Origin: RXOA01 sp964547105
Lineage (GTDB): Bacteria; Bipolaricaulota; Bipolaricaulia; UBA7950; UBA9294
Direction of reading: 5' to 3'
Length of the DNA: 47,997 nucleotides
NCBI GenBank assembly: GCA_964547105.1
Contig: CAZJLO010000013.1
Span: forward strand, 1 to 47,997
In this document: positions 32,010 to 41,231 of the stretch, piece after piece
Layout of the letters: every line of letters begins with the position of its first letter
Numbering within the stretch: the first letter of the stretch is position 1
Notes under the pieces: model-generated
Told to the model about the DNA's origin: nothing
Databases searched by the model: none
What the model saw: only the letters and a program-made list of their open reading frames with translations
Program-made: the position numbers and the translations under genes

Positions 32010-33755
32010 CTATGTCTCGGTTAACTTGGTTTGTCTTGAGCGCAAGCGTTCCGTCTGCTCCCAATCAATCTCCATCTCCATATTCGTTCCGCTGACGCCA
32101 ACGCCATACACATTGCTGGCGGCGTTCGGCGACACATATCCATCCAGCACGTCGTCCAGCACCCTTGTCGGCTCTCTCTTCTTCGGGTTTCCGTAGCCGC
32201 CGCCGCCCGCTGTCCGATTGCTTGCCCTGTCTTCTCGCTGAACGGCGGTTCTCGCCGTTCCCACCCTGCGCTCCGATTCCGTTCCCGGGAACAGGATCAT
32301 CGCATTCGGCTCCGGCTCCCTTCCACCAGCCAGTGCCCACGGTCGGGTCTTGCTCTTCTTCATCACCGAGATCAATTCGCCGCTTGCCGTGAACCGCAGA
32401 TCCCTGCGTTGCCCGAGCCCGCCGCGATACTCCCCGGCACCGCCACTGTCGGTCTGCAATTCCAGCCTTTCGACGAGCATCGGCGTCTTCATTTCCAGGA
32501 CTTCCACCGGCGTGTTGCGGACGAGAGCTTCGGGGAGATGGTTGGTAGCATTGCACCCATCGTGCTCCCGCGTCGCTCCCCAACCGACCGGATCGTTATT
32601 GCTGACGGCGTAGAGCTGCCCCGATGCTTCGTGGATCCCGATCGCCATGAACCCGGGAACGTCGCCGCCCGATGATGCCGTCAGCCGCTCCGGCATCCCC
32701 GATGCAAGCGCTTTGTAGATCAGCTCGAATCCGGCAATCGCCGACCAGAGCGTAAACGTCGGTGCCGGGTAGACCGCATGAAACAGATTACCGGGAGGAG
32801 CGATGACCTCAAGCAGCCGTGACAGCCCGCCGTTGCTCGGCGTGTGCGGCGTGGTCAGCGACTTGAGCACGACTTTGCACATCGTCAGCGTCAGACCGTA
32901 CGGGATGTTCACCGGTCCTCGAACCGCCGGCGACGACTCGCTGAAGTCGACTGTGAATCGCTCATCGTCGATCGAGACCGAAGCAACCATCTCGATCGGA
33001 TCGTCGGAAATTCCATCGTCATCCAGGTAGTCCACAGCACGCCAACACCCATGAGGCAAGTCTTTTAGTGCTCGACGCACCATCCGCTCTTCGTGATCCT
33101 GAATCCGAGAGCAGAATGCTCGGAACCCATCAAGGCCGAACCGCTCCACGAGCTGGCCAAGCCGCCGCTCGCCGGTTCGCGTCGCTGCGATCTGTGCATT
33201 GAGGTCTCCGAGAACCAGATCCGGCATCCGAGAATTGAATCGGATCATCTCAACAAGATCCTCGTTCATCACGCCACGGCGGAGGATCTTCACCCCGGGG
33301 AAGATCAGCCCCTCCTGATGCATGTCCGTTGAATCGAGCACATATCCTGGGTCTTTAGCCCCAAGATCCATCCAGTGGGCGCGAATGCAGGTATACGCAA
33401 ACGGACGCTCGCTTCCCGGCGCGAACATCGGCGCGAACAACGTCACATCATTGACGTGAGCCGAACTCCAATACGGGTAGTTCAGCAGCAAGACATCGCC
33501 AGGCTCCAGGCTGTTCGCGCCAACATGTTCCACGCCTTTCCGAATCGCGTAATCGTTCGCTCCGAGAAAGAACGTCAACCCCGGCGCCTCCGCGATCAGA
33601 TCGAGATCTCCACCGTAGATGGAGATCCCGAAATCGAGGACCTCGTACACAACTGGATTGAACGCTGTTCGGATCAACGTCCGCCGCATTTCTTCGGCAG
33701 CCGAGAGCAGGTAACTGTGAAACACTTCAACCGCAGCGGCCCCATGGTCAGTCAT
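32010..33755 (-). CDS. hyuB: Hydantoinase/oxoprolinase subunit HyuB
   Basis: 581 residues, normal length for the hydantoinase B family. Conserved parts are RTAFNPVVYEVLDFGISIY, DVLLLNYPYWSSAHVNDVT, FSESSPAVRGPVNIP, TLWSAIAGFELIYKALA, and the C-terminal DSGGAGEYRGGLGQRRDL with GGGGYGNP. With HyuA it forms an ATP-dependent amidohydrolase that opens cyclic amides such as 5-oxoproline, hydantoins or N-methylhydantoin; acetone and acetophenone carboxylases are related. Which of these applies cannot be told. The ATG overlaps the hyuA stop (ATGA at 33752-33755). It is the last gene of the operon. Confidence 0.92.
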   Translation of the reverse strand: MTDHGAAAVEVFHSYLLSAAEEMRRTLIRTAFNPVVYEVLDFGISIYGGDLDLIAEAPGLTFFLGANDYAIRKGVEHVGANSLEPGDVLLLNYPYWSSAHVNDVTLFAPMFAPGSERPFAYTCIRAHWMDLGAKDPGYVLDSTDMHQEGLIFPGVKILRRGVMNEDLVEMIRFNSRMPDLVLGDLNAQIAATRTGERRLGQLVERFGLDGFRAFCSRIQDHEERMVRRALKDLPHGCWRAVDYLDDDGISDDPIEMVASVSIDDERFTVDFSESSPAVRGPVNIPYGLTLTMCKVVLKSLTTPHTPSNGGLSRLLEVIAPPGNLFHAVYPAPTFTLWSAIAGFELIYKALASGMPERLTASSGGDVPGFMAIGIHEASGQLYAVSNNDPVGWGATREHDGCNATNHLPEALVRNTPVEVLEMKTPMLVERLELQTDSGGAGEYRGGLGQRRDLRFTASGELISVMKKSKTRPWALAGGREPEPNAMILFPGTESERRVGTARTAVQREDRASNRTAGGGGYGNPKKREPTRVLDDVLDGYVSPNAASNVYGVGVSGTNMEMEIDWEQTERLRSRQTKLTET

Positions 33756-35809
33756 GTTGTGCTCCTGATGATCAGCTGACCGTGATGATCTACGGTCGCG
33801 ACTTGATCCGAATAGAAAACCGTCGTGCAGGTTCCCTCATCGATGATCGCCGGTCCATGAATCGTCTGTCCGGCGCACAGCGCATCACGCGCCCACACCC
33901 GGAACGGTACAAGCTTCCGCAGCGCAAAGCAGTACGCCTCACGCGTCGCCGGCTGTGGCACTGCATCGGTGACCTTGGCGGATCCGCCTGCCGCTGCTTC
34001 CGGAAGCAGCGGCTTCTCCATCCGCCCTGTTCCTTGAACACGCAACGCGACGACCTCGACCGCATCGGCGGTGGCATGCCCATACCGCTGTCGGTGTTGA
34101 TCGTCGAACTGCAATCGAATCCTCGCGAGATCGAATTCCCCGGTAGCCCCATCGTCCATCCGCAGCTCCAACGCGTGCTCCTGGCCCACGTATCGCAGCT
34201 CCATGCTGCGAACAATCAGTTGCTGGCCTTCCTTCACGTCCTGCTGCAACAGGGCGTCCCTTACCTGTTGTTCGAGTTCGCGATACACGTTCTCCAGCTG
34301 CTCCTTCGACCCTGGTTCGGCAGGGCAAATGACAGTTCTTGCAGCATTCACGGACAAGTCGGCCATCAGCATCCCCCACGCCGAGAATGCGGCGGGGGAC
34401 GTCGGCACAATCACTTCGGGGATTCCCATCTCCCGAGCAAGAAGCGGCGACAGCATCGGTCCCGCCCCGCCGAAGGCAAGGGCGGAGAAATCCGATGCAT
34501 CGTGGCCCCGCTCAATCGTAATCTCCCGGATCGCACCAACCGTCCGCGCGATCATCACGTCGAACACGCCCGCCGCCGCCTCGACAACGTCTCTCCCCAT
34601 CGCACGTACCAGGCACTGCTCGATTCCCCGCCGCGCCGCAACGGCGTCGAGAGGCATCGCCCCGTTGAGGAACGCGTTTGGATCAAGAAATCCCAGAACA
34701 ATCGCCGCGTCCGTGGTTGTCGGCTCTAGGCCGCCCCGTCCGTACGCGATCGGGCCGGGATCAGCTCCGGCGCTTTGCGGACCGACTTTGAGGATGTCTT
34801 CCTCCATCCACGCGATCGACCCTCCTCCGGCACCGATGCAGCGAATGTCGAACACGGGGATCAGCACCGGGAGATGCTCCAACGACGCTTCATGAACGAT
34901 GGTCGGCTCTCCATCCTCGATCATGCAAGCATCTAGACTGGTACCGCCGAAATCCAACGTGAGCAGACGCGGTCTCTGAAGCGATTTCGCGAGGAATTGC
35001 GCCCCGACGATTCCTCCCGCCGGGCCTGAGAGCACCGTCTGAATCGGCGTCCGGCGAGCCATTGCCGCCGTCATGGCCCCGCCGCTCGAACGCATGAGCA
35101 GGAACCGTCCCTCGAATCCCTCCGCCCGAAGCGCATCCTGAAGATGATCGATGTACCGCTCGTAGATCGGACGGATGTACGCCTCGAGAACAACCGTACT
35201 CGTCCGTTCGTATTCGCGGTATTCCCTCGTGATGTCGCTCGACGCCGAGAAGATGATCCCGGGAAAGCGCTCTCGGAGCAGCGTTACCGCACGCTGCTCG
35301 TGTTCCGGGTTCCGATACGAGTGAAGGAAGCAAACGGCAATCGATTCGGCGCCGCGCTCGACGAGCCGGGCTGCCTTGTCCAGCAGGTCTTGCTCCGAGA
35401 GCGGCTCGATCTCGTGACCCTGTGCATCCAATCGCTCTCGAACGCCCAACCGCATCCTCCGCTTCACCAACAGCGAAGGTTTCTGATACTGGTAGTCGTA
35501 GATGTGCGAGCTGGGGATGTCGGCACGGGCGATCTCGAAGACATCGCGGAACCCTTCTGTCGTTAGAATTCCCGTCGAGCATCCCTTTCGTTCGAGGATT
35601 GCATTCAGACCGAGTGTCGTTCCATGCACGATCATCTCGGCATCTTCGAGCTTCACGTCCAGCTTGCGGATCGCTTCCAGCACCCCTTGCGTCGGCTGCT
35701 GCGGCGTTGTTGACGCCTTTTCCAGACGGGTCGTCCCCGACACCGCATCGAACACGACCGCGTCGACAAACGTTCCGCCGATGTCCACGGCAATTCTGTA
35801 GCGTCTCAC
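33752..35809 (-). CDS. hyuA: Hydantoinase/oxoprolinase subunit HyuA (ATP-binding)
   Basis: 685 residues. The N-terminal domain starts RYRIAVDIGGTFVDAVVFD, an actin/hexokinase-like phosphate-binding loop, followed by HGTTLGLNAILERKG. The hydantoinase A core shows LSGPAGGIVGAQF, LTLDFGGTSLDACMI, GAGGGSIAWM and SAGADPGPIAYG, where the family phosphorylates the amide carbonyl at ATP cost. The GTG at 35809 is the start: it overlaps the amidohydrolase stop (GTGA at 35806-35809) and GGGAGCAG lies just upstream. The Asp in TLDFGGTSLDA replaces the Met common in acetone carboxylases, so a hydantoinase/oxoprolinase-type activity is favoured, as an inference. Confidence 0.92.
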   Translation of the reverse strand: MRRYRIAVDIGGTFVDAVVFDAVSGTTRLEKASTTPQQPTQGVLEAIRKLDVKLEDAEMIVHGTTLGLNAILERKGCSTGILTTEGFRDVFEIARADIPSSHIYDYQYQKPSLLVKRRMRLGVRERLDAQGHEIEPLSEQDLLDKAARLVERGAESIAVCFLHSYRNPEHEQRAVTLLRERFPGIIFSASSDITREYREYERTSTVVLEAYIRPIYERYIDHLQDALRAEGFEGRFLLMRSSGGAMTAAMARRTPIQTVLSGPAGGIVGAQFLAKSLQRPRLLTLDFGGTSLDACMIEDGEPTIVHEASLEHLPVLIPVFDIRCIGAGGGSIAWMEEDILKVGPQSAGADPGPIAYGRGGLEPTTTDAAIVLGFLDPNAFLNGAMPLDAVAARRGIEQCLVRAMGRDVVEAAAGVFDVMIARTVGAIREITIERGHDASDFSALAFGGAGPMLSPLLAREMGIPEVIVPTSPAAFSAWGMLMADLSVNAARTVICPAEPGSKEQLENVYRELEQQVRDALLQQDVKEGQQLIVRSMELRYVGQEHALELRMDDGATGEFDLARIRLQFDDQHRQRYGHATADAVEVVALRVQGTGRMEKPLLPEAAAGGSAKVTDAVPQPATREAYCFALRKLVPFRVWARDALCAGQTIHGPAIIDEGTCTTVFYSDQVATVDHHGQLIIRSTT

Positions 35810-37051
35810 ATCTGCTCCCGTCGGATGATCCGGCCGCTCTTGACCACAAGACAAGGCTCCCGGAGTGCCGCGATATCGTCGAGTGGATTCGATGCCACGA
35901 TCAACAGATCGGCAAACCGGCCCGCCTCGAGCACACCGACCCGGTCGTCGGCGCCCATCAACTGCGCCGGATACAGCGTCGCACTGCGGAGCGCCTCCGC
36001 CGGCGACAGGCCAGCTTCAACGAGGTATTCGATCTCCCGAACGGTAATGTTGACCTTTCCGTCGATCTCCCCGGGTGGGAGATCTGTACCGACGAGCACG
36101 CGCACTCCGGCGGAAATCGCGCGGCGGGCGCTGTCCAGCGGCTGTTCCCCCGCCTCAAGGCTCTTGCGNNNNNNNNNNTAGAATTCAATAAATTGGAACC
36201 AGTTATTACAGTTGCCGATGTTGCTCCATCCACTCCGGCGAGCGCGTCACGGCGAGCGTGGGTACGAGTGCACAACCGCAATCGACCATCGCCCGAACAT
36301 CGGAATTGTCAAGGAAGTAGCCGTGTTCACAGCAGCCGAGACCGGCATCCAATCCTTCCCTGAGCGCCCGTCCGCCGCCGGCGTGCGCGGTGACATAGGT
36401 GTTCTTCGACCGGGCGACCCCGACCACGGCGGCCACTTCCTCCTGAGTCATCTGTGGCTCGCTGAGTCCTTCCGCTTGTTGCGCGATTCCTCCCGTCAAG
36501 AAGATCTTCAGATGATCGACGCCGGCGGCGATCTCGCGGCGGGCTTGCATCCGAAACGCGTCGGCACCATCAGCGATCAGCACGCCAAATCCGGCACCGT
36601 GGCCTCCGGTCACGCCAATCCCGCATCCGCCGGAGAAGATCCGCGGGCCCTCCACCCAACCTTGATCGATCATGGTCCGCAGGGTGATATCGGCGCGGTA
36701 CATCTCCGACACGGTCCTTACCGTGGTGATGCCGGCGTGCAACGCATCCATCCCTCGCCGGTAGCACCTCAGGGCGGTCATCGCCGGCGGTTCGTGTTCG
36801 TCCCATTCATCGAACGGAAAGACGATCCCAAGGTGGGTATGGCAATTGATGAGCCCCGGCACAACATAGCCACCATGCACATCCACAACCGGCACATCCG
36901 CCGTGGTTCGCTCGCCGGCCCCGGCAATTCGCCCGTCGATGACAAGCAGAGAGCCTTCGCTGACCGTTCCCGCCCGCACATCCACGATCAGCGCGTGATC
37001 GAGACACAGACTGCCCGGCATGCTATCGCCCTGCGCGAGGAGGTTTCCCAT
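35806..37051 (-). CDS. Imidazolonepropionase-like amidohydrolase, interrupted by an assembly gap
   Basis: The gene begins at 37051, two bases after the stop of the gamma-subunit gene. The N-terminal part has VPGLINCHTHLG (metal-binding HxH), LKIFLTGG, VTAHAGG and CEHGYFL with His ligands; the C-terminal part after the gap has RVLVGTDLPPG with the catalytic Asp and FADLLIVASNPLDDI. These are the motifs of metal-dependent amidohydrolases of the imidazolonepropionase/prolidase group. At 36170-36179 there are 10 Ns, and the 30 bases next to them (36180-36210) are AT-rich and introduce a TAA at 36206-36208, which probably does not belong to the gene. Likely role: hydrolysis of a cyclic amide or amidine in the operon's pathway. 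Confidence 0.82.
36170..36179. other. Assembly gap (10 N) with foreign-looking AT-rich edge
   Basis: The gap lies within the amidohydrolase gene. The following bases to about 36210 are roughly 23% G+C by hand count and break the frame. Confidence 0.8.
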
Positions 37052-37053
37052 CG

Positions 37054-37602
37054 CTAACGCCCCGCAGCCATGACGGTGGTCCGCACGCTGTCGTAGCCCC
37101 GCTGTACGGCGAGCGCATTCTTCTCACCGAACGCTTCCCCGGCACATCGCTTCAGCTGTTCCAGGTCAACACCGCCGGCGACGGCGCAGAACGCCCCTAG
37201 CATCGCCGTGTTGGGGATATTCCGCCCTAGAGTTTCCAGCGCGATTCCGCTCGCATCCACGGTACCGACCTTCGCCACCTGAGACGGAAGACTGAGCTCG
37301 TCCGGCATGAGTGCGGTGTTGATGATCACGATCCCCCCCTGGGCCAGGCCGTCGAAGACATCGGGGATCTCAAGAAGCGGCTGGTCCATTACGATGAGGC
37401 AATCAGGTGAATACACGCGCGTCTTCGGCCGAATCGGCCGGTCTGCCAGCCGCACAAACGCCGTCACCGGAGCCCCCTGCCGCTCGAATCCGAAGAACGG
37501 AATCGAGACACCGTAGCGTCCCGCCATGACAGCTGCGCGAACAACGATCTCCGCCGCTTTCACGACACCTTGTCCGCCGCGACCGTGCAATCGAATCTCC
37601 AT
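37054..37602 (-). CDS. Orphan 2-oxoacid:ferredoxin oxidoreductase gamma subunit
   Basis: 182 residues. The start EIRLHGRGGQGVVKAAEIV and the segment FFGFERQGAPVTAFVRLAD are diagnostic for the gamma (PorC/IorB/VorC) domain of pyruvate and related 2-oxoacid:ferredoxin oxidoreductases. The alpha, beta and delta partners are absent from this window; the neighbours are aldehyde ferredoxin oxidoreductase and an amidohydrolase. The ATG at 37602 follows AGGAGGTG. Either the partners are encoded elsewhere, or this copy serves another complex such as the adjacent oxidoreductase. The family call is firm; the partner is unknown. Confidence 0.87.
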   Translation of the reverse strand: MEIRLHGRGGQGVVKAAEIVVRAAVMAGRYGVSIPFFGFERQGAPVTAFVRLADRPIRPKTRVYSPDCLIVMDQPLLEIPDVFDGLAQGGIVIINTALMPDELSLPSQVAKVGTVDASGIALETLGRNIPNTAMLGAFCAVAGGVDLEQLKRCAGEAFGEKNALAVQRGYDSVRTTVMAAGR

Positions 37603-37645
37603 CTCACACCTCCTGCTCCATCCTTGTTGCTTCCAGGCAAACCGA

Positions 37646-37676
37646 GTGCGGTCCGATCCGAGGATCGGTGCCGCAC
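37646..37676. promoter_or_regulatory. Intercistronic hairpin between the AOR and gamma-subunit genes
   Basis: GTGCGG (37646-37651) pairs with CCGCAC (37671-37676), and inside it CCGATCC (37653-37659) pairs with GGATCGG (37662-37668), with small bulges. There is no U-run after it on the transcript strand, so a processing or stability element is more likely than a terminator. Confidence 0.45.
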
Positions 37677-37713
37677 CCGGTCATCTGTTTCTTGTCGTCT
37701 CGGGCCGTACGCG

Positions 37714-39721
37714 CTACACCGTACCCAGGGTCTGAAAGGCGCGCAATTCCTCCTCGATCCGATCCACTTCCTGCTCCGGCAACGCCGTGTAGACCGCGCG
37801 CGCCGCCTGAGATGCTTCGTCTTCGCGGTACTGCTCCATATCCGAGACGGCGTCATTCAACCCCAGCTCAGTGAGCCGCTCGGCCGACGGAACAGCGGTC
37901 ACAGGATCCCAGCCGCGCGCCCGGTAGTACTGCTCAAGCATGTACGGCAAGTTGACCTTGTTCCCTTGGCTCGCGCGGCCTTCACACTCCAGCGGCTCAT
38001 CCGTGAACCGCTTGGGGAGATTGTCGTCGGGGCGCCGGATTCCTTCGCGAACGTTGAAACAGCGCTCGACATTGACGATCCTCTCTCCGGCCTTCTGCAG
38101 TTCTTTCCGATCCACGTCCCATCCGGTTGCGGCGTTGACCAGCTCGGCAATGTAGGGAATGAAATCCATGCATACGAGAGTGTTCTTGCAGACTTCGAGG
38201 CCATCCGAAACGGCACACCAGTCGCCGGACCACTTCACAAGGACGCCTTTGCCATGGTACTCGAGGCGAAGGGCCGTCTCGGGAATGCCGAACCACTCCT
38301 CCCCGATCTTCGGATCGCCTTTGAGTTCGAAGTACGGTTCGGAGCGAAGGTGGTCTCCACCACGGTCGGCTGTGGCATAGGTCAGCCCGTAGCCCACCAT
38401 CCCCCGCGGCTCTCCGTTGATGATCTCCAATCCCTTCACATGCATCGCGTATTCCTCGGACCCGCGCCCAAGCCGCTCCGCCGCCTTGCGAACGCCGTCG
38501 CCGAGCAGATCGCCGATCCCCTCGCGATGGGCCATCTTATCCATCAACGCCAATGCCGTCTCCTGATTGCCCCACGACAGGTCCAAGCCATCGCAATCGG
38601 CACTGGAGATAATCCCCCGCTGATTGAGTTCCATGAGCCAGGAGATCACTTCACCCACGACAATCTCGTCCATGCCATACTCGTTGCAGAGGTGGTTCGC
38701 GTACAGCATGAACTCCGGATCATCCGAGCCCATACGCGATGCAAAGCACGCCATCGCTTCGTATTCAGGCCCCTCGCCCCGCATCTTGAACCGGCCGGTC
38801 GAGACCGCTGCATAGCGACTGCAGTGAAGCGAACAGCCGAAACAGGCCTTGCTCTTCGTGTTGTACTGGTCGCGGAGCGTCTCGCCTTCCCACCGGTCCG
38901 CCGTTGCCTGGTAACCTGTTTGGAAGTGATTGACGGTCAGGAATCCCTCTTGGTTCAACCAACGAACGTTCTGCGTCGTCCCCATCGTCGCCCGGGCAAT
39001 GTACTGGGCGTTTACGCGGATCAGCTCCTTGATCCGGCGATTCAGCGCTTGAAAGCGTTCCGGGTCGTGGATGTTGAGCGACCCCGTCCCGCGTACGGCG
39101 ATTGCCTTGACGTTCTTCGAGCCAAGGATCGATCCAGTTCCTGTTCGCGCCGCGGCGCGAGCCAGGTTGAAGAACGTGCCTGCGAAATTTACGCCGTAGT
39201 CGGCGGCGGTTCCTGTTGAGAGAACCTGGATCGAGTCATCGCCTCGCTCGGCACGGATCGTCCGCGTCACCTCACTGACCGTCCGCCCCCAGAGATGCCG
39301 GGCATCGTGAAATGTGATTCTGTCGTCATCGATGAAGACGTAGACCGGCTCCTCCGACTTCCCTTCGACGATCACCTGATCGTAGCCGGCAAATTTCAAA
39401 TCCGCGGCAAAGTGAGTCCCGGCATTGGAATCACCGACAATTCCCGTCTGCGGTGACTTCCCCGACACGTTGATCCGCGTTCCCATCGCACAATTTGTTC
39501 CTCCGAACATCCCCGNNNNNNNNNNCGATGAAATACTTATTGTCTTCTCCCCGCGGATCGATCCCGGGTGCGATCTCATCGTAGAGCCGCTTCATGTTGA
39601 TCCCGCGTCCGCCAAGGAACTGATACGCCGTTGGTAGATCGAGCGGCGTTGCTTCTGCGGTTCGATCCGAGACGTTGATTCGAAGAATCTTCCCGGCAAA
39701 CCCATAATATCTCTCAACCAC
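37714..39721 (-). CDS. aor: Aldehyde ferredoxin oxidoreductase (tungsten type)
   Basis: The N-terminus is MVERYYGFAGKILRINVSD with QFLGGRGINMKRLYDE, typical of AOR domain 1. After 10 Ns at 39516-39525 come GTNCAMGTRINVSGKSPQTG and GDSNAGTHFAADLKFAGYD (pterin binding), SKNVKAIAVRG, and KACFGCSLHCSRY with cysteines for the [4Fe-4S] cluster; a further Cys in GLEVCKN completes the usual set. It oxidises aldehydes to acids and reduces ferredoxin, or runs in reverse. The frame before the gap is offset from that after it, so the true gap is a multiple of three rather than ten. The GTG start at 39721 shares one base with the ferredoxin stop (TAGTG), preceded by a run of ten G. Confidence 0.92.
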
Positions 39722-40236
39722 TACGATCCCCCCCCCCAGCTATCCGACAGCGCCTTGGTCCGGCTTCGTACGAATTGCTCCCGAGCTGACTGCGCCGTTT
39801 CGATCAGGTCGATGCGCTGCTCCCTCGCGGGGAGCTTCGTTTCTACGATCGAAATCGCTCCGGTAGGGCACCCTGCCACACAGCTCGGTTCGCCACCGCA
39901 AAGATCGCAAGAGATCGGCCACCCGGTGTCCGGGTGCGCATTCATCGCCCCGAACGGACACGCCGTCACACAAGCCCCGCAACGCGTGCATTTCTGCTGA
40001 TCGACAGCAATAGTTCCCACATCCGTCTTTGATAGCGCCCCTTCCGGACATGCGGCGATGCAATTCGCCTTGGCGCACTGCTGGCAGATCACGGGGTAGT
40101 CGATTCCCACGTCTTCGAGCTTCACGACTCGCACGCGAGCGATGTGAGTACCGAACCGCTGTTCATGGGCAAACGAACACTCCATCTCGCACATTCGGCA
40201 CCCCGTACAGAGCTCGGGATTCACCTTCAACTGCAT
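39721..40236 (-). CDS. Four-cluster ferredoxin, electron-transfer subunit of AOR
   Basis: 171 residues with sixteen cysteines in four clusters of the HycB/DmsB/AorA pattern: CTGCRMCEMEC, CQQCAKANCIAAC, CTRCGACVTAC and CDLCGGEPSCVAGC. It probably carries electrons from aldehyde ferredoxin oxidoreductase, whose gene follows directly, as in multi-subunit AOR enzymes. The ATG at 40236 follows AAGGAGG and overlaps the end of the ATPase gene by ten bases. The last codons lie in a run of ten G just before the TAG; a -1 slip there would join this frame to the AOR frame. Confidence 0.9.
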   Translation of the reverse strand: MQLKVNPELCTGCRMCEMECSFAHEQRFGTHIARVRVVKLEDVGIDYPVICQQCAKANCIAACPEGALSKTDVGTIAVDQQKCTRCGACVTACPFGAMNAHPDTGWPISCDLCGGEPSCVAGCPTGAISIVETKLPAREQRIDLIETAQSAREQFVRSRTKALSDSWGGGS

Positions 40237-41231
40237 CCTGAAACCTCCTTGCTTACGATGTTTGCGTGTAGATGACAGCTCACGTGATGGCCGGGAGTGA
40301 CTTCCGTCATCACCGGAGCCTCGGTCTTGCATCGGTCCATGCAGAACGGACACCGTGTGTGGAACCCACAGCCGTCGGGTCGGTGGATCGGATTCGGAAT
40401 CTCTCCCACCGAATCAACTTCGGATGGCTTGTAGGCCTCCTCTTGCTCACTCATCACGGGAATCGACGCAAGCAGCATCTGCGTGTATGGATGGAGCGGA
40501 TTGGTAAAGAACTCCTCGGTCGTTGCCGTTTCACATAGCTGTCCCAGGTACATGATGGCCGTGCGATGGACCAGGTTCCGCACCAAACACAAGTTGTGCG
40601 TGATGAACAGGTACGAAAGCCCAAGTTGCTCCTGTAACTCGAGTAGCTTGTTGCTGATCTTCGCCTGGATCGATACGTCAAGAGCGGAAGTCGGCTCGTC
40701 AAGAACGATGAACGATGGATCGGGAGCCAGTGCGCGGCCGATACAGACAAGTTGCTTCTCCCCCCCGCCGATGGCTTGAGGGTACTTGTCGAGGTAGCTT
40801 CGCGGAAGACCCACCTTCACGACCGTTTCCTCCACGGCCTTCTCTAACGCCGAACCGCTAAGCCCCCGGTGCAGTTTGAGCGGCAACGCAAGGATCTGGC
40901 GGATCGTCTGGCGCGGGTTCAGCGATCCTCCCGGATCCTGAAACACAAGCTGGATTTGCCTTTTTAGCTCTTTGCTCCGCTTCGACGCCGGACGGTCGAT
41001 GTCTTGTCCTCGAAACAGGATCTCACCCCCGTTGCTCGGATACATCCCAACAATCATCGAGCCAACGGTGCTTTTCCCCGAACCGGATTCCCCGACGAGT
41101 CCGTAGATTTCGCTCTCCTCGATCGCGAAGTCGACGCCCGCCACGGCAACAAGCGTTCCTTGTCGAGTACGGAACTCCTTGCGAAGTCTTGACACCTCGA
41201 GGATCTTCGGCCTCGCTGCCGTTCCGGTCAT
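40227..41231 (-). CDS. dppF: Dipeptide/oligopeptide ABC transporter ATPase (DppF/OppF type)
   Basis: 334 residues. Walker A is GLVGESGSGKST, the Q-loop LVFQDPGGSLNPR is typical for peptide importers, Walker B is FIVLDEPTSALD, and THNLCLVR holds the switch His. The signature loop reads IGGGEKQL instead of LSGGQRQR, a noticeable departure. A C-terminal oligopeptide-transport extension has a Cys cluster (CGFHTRCPFCMDRC). The ATG at 41231 overlaps the stop of the partner ATPase (ATGA). The protein powers import together with DppD. Confidence 0.92.
   Translation of the reverse strand: MTGTAARPKILEVSRLRKEFRTRQGTLVAVAGVDFAIEESEIYGLVGESGSGKSTVGSMIVGMYPSNGGEILFRGQDIDRPASKRSKELKRQIQLVFQDPGGSLNPRQTIRQILALPLKLHRGLSGSALEKAVEETVVKVGLPRSYLDKYPQAIGGGEKQLVCIGRALAPDPSFIVLDEPTSALDVSIQAKISNKLLELQEQLGLSYLFITHNLCLVRNLVHRTAIMYLGQLCETATTEEFFTNPLHPYTQMLLASIPVMSEQEEAYKPSEVDSVGEIPNPIHRPDGCGFHTRCPFCMDRCKTEAPVMTEVTPGHHVSCHLHANIVSKEVSGCS

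Noticed and set aside
37570..39219. A 549-codon plus-strand frame
   Set aside because: It is the antisense of the AOR gene, which has diagnostic motifs; the frame is Arg/His-rich and has no domain.
39655..39675. tRNA T-loop-like GGTTCGATCC
   Set aside because: It lies in the conserved N-terminal coding part of AOR, and no acceptor or anticodon arms fit around it.
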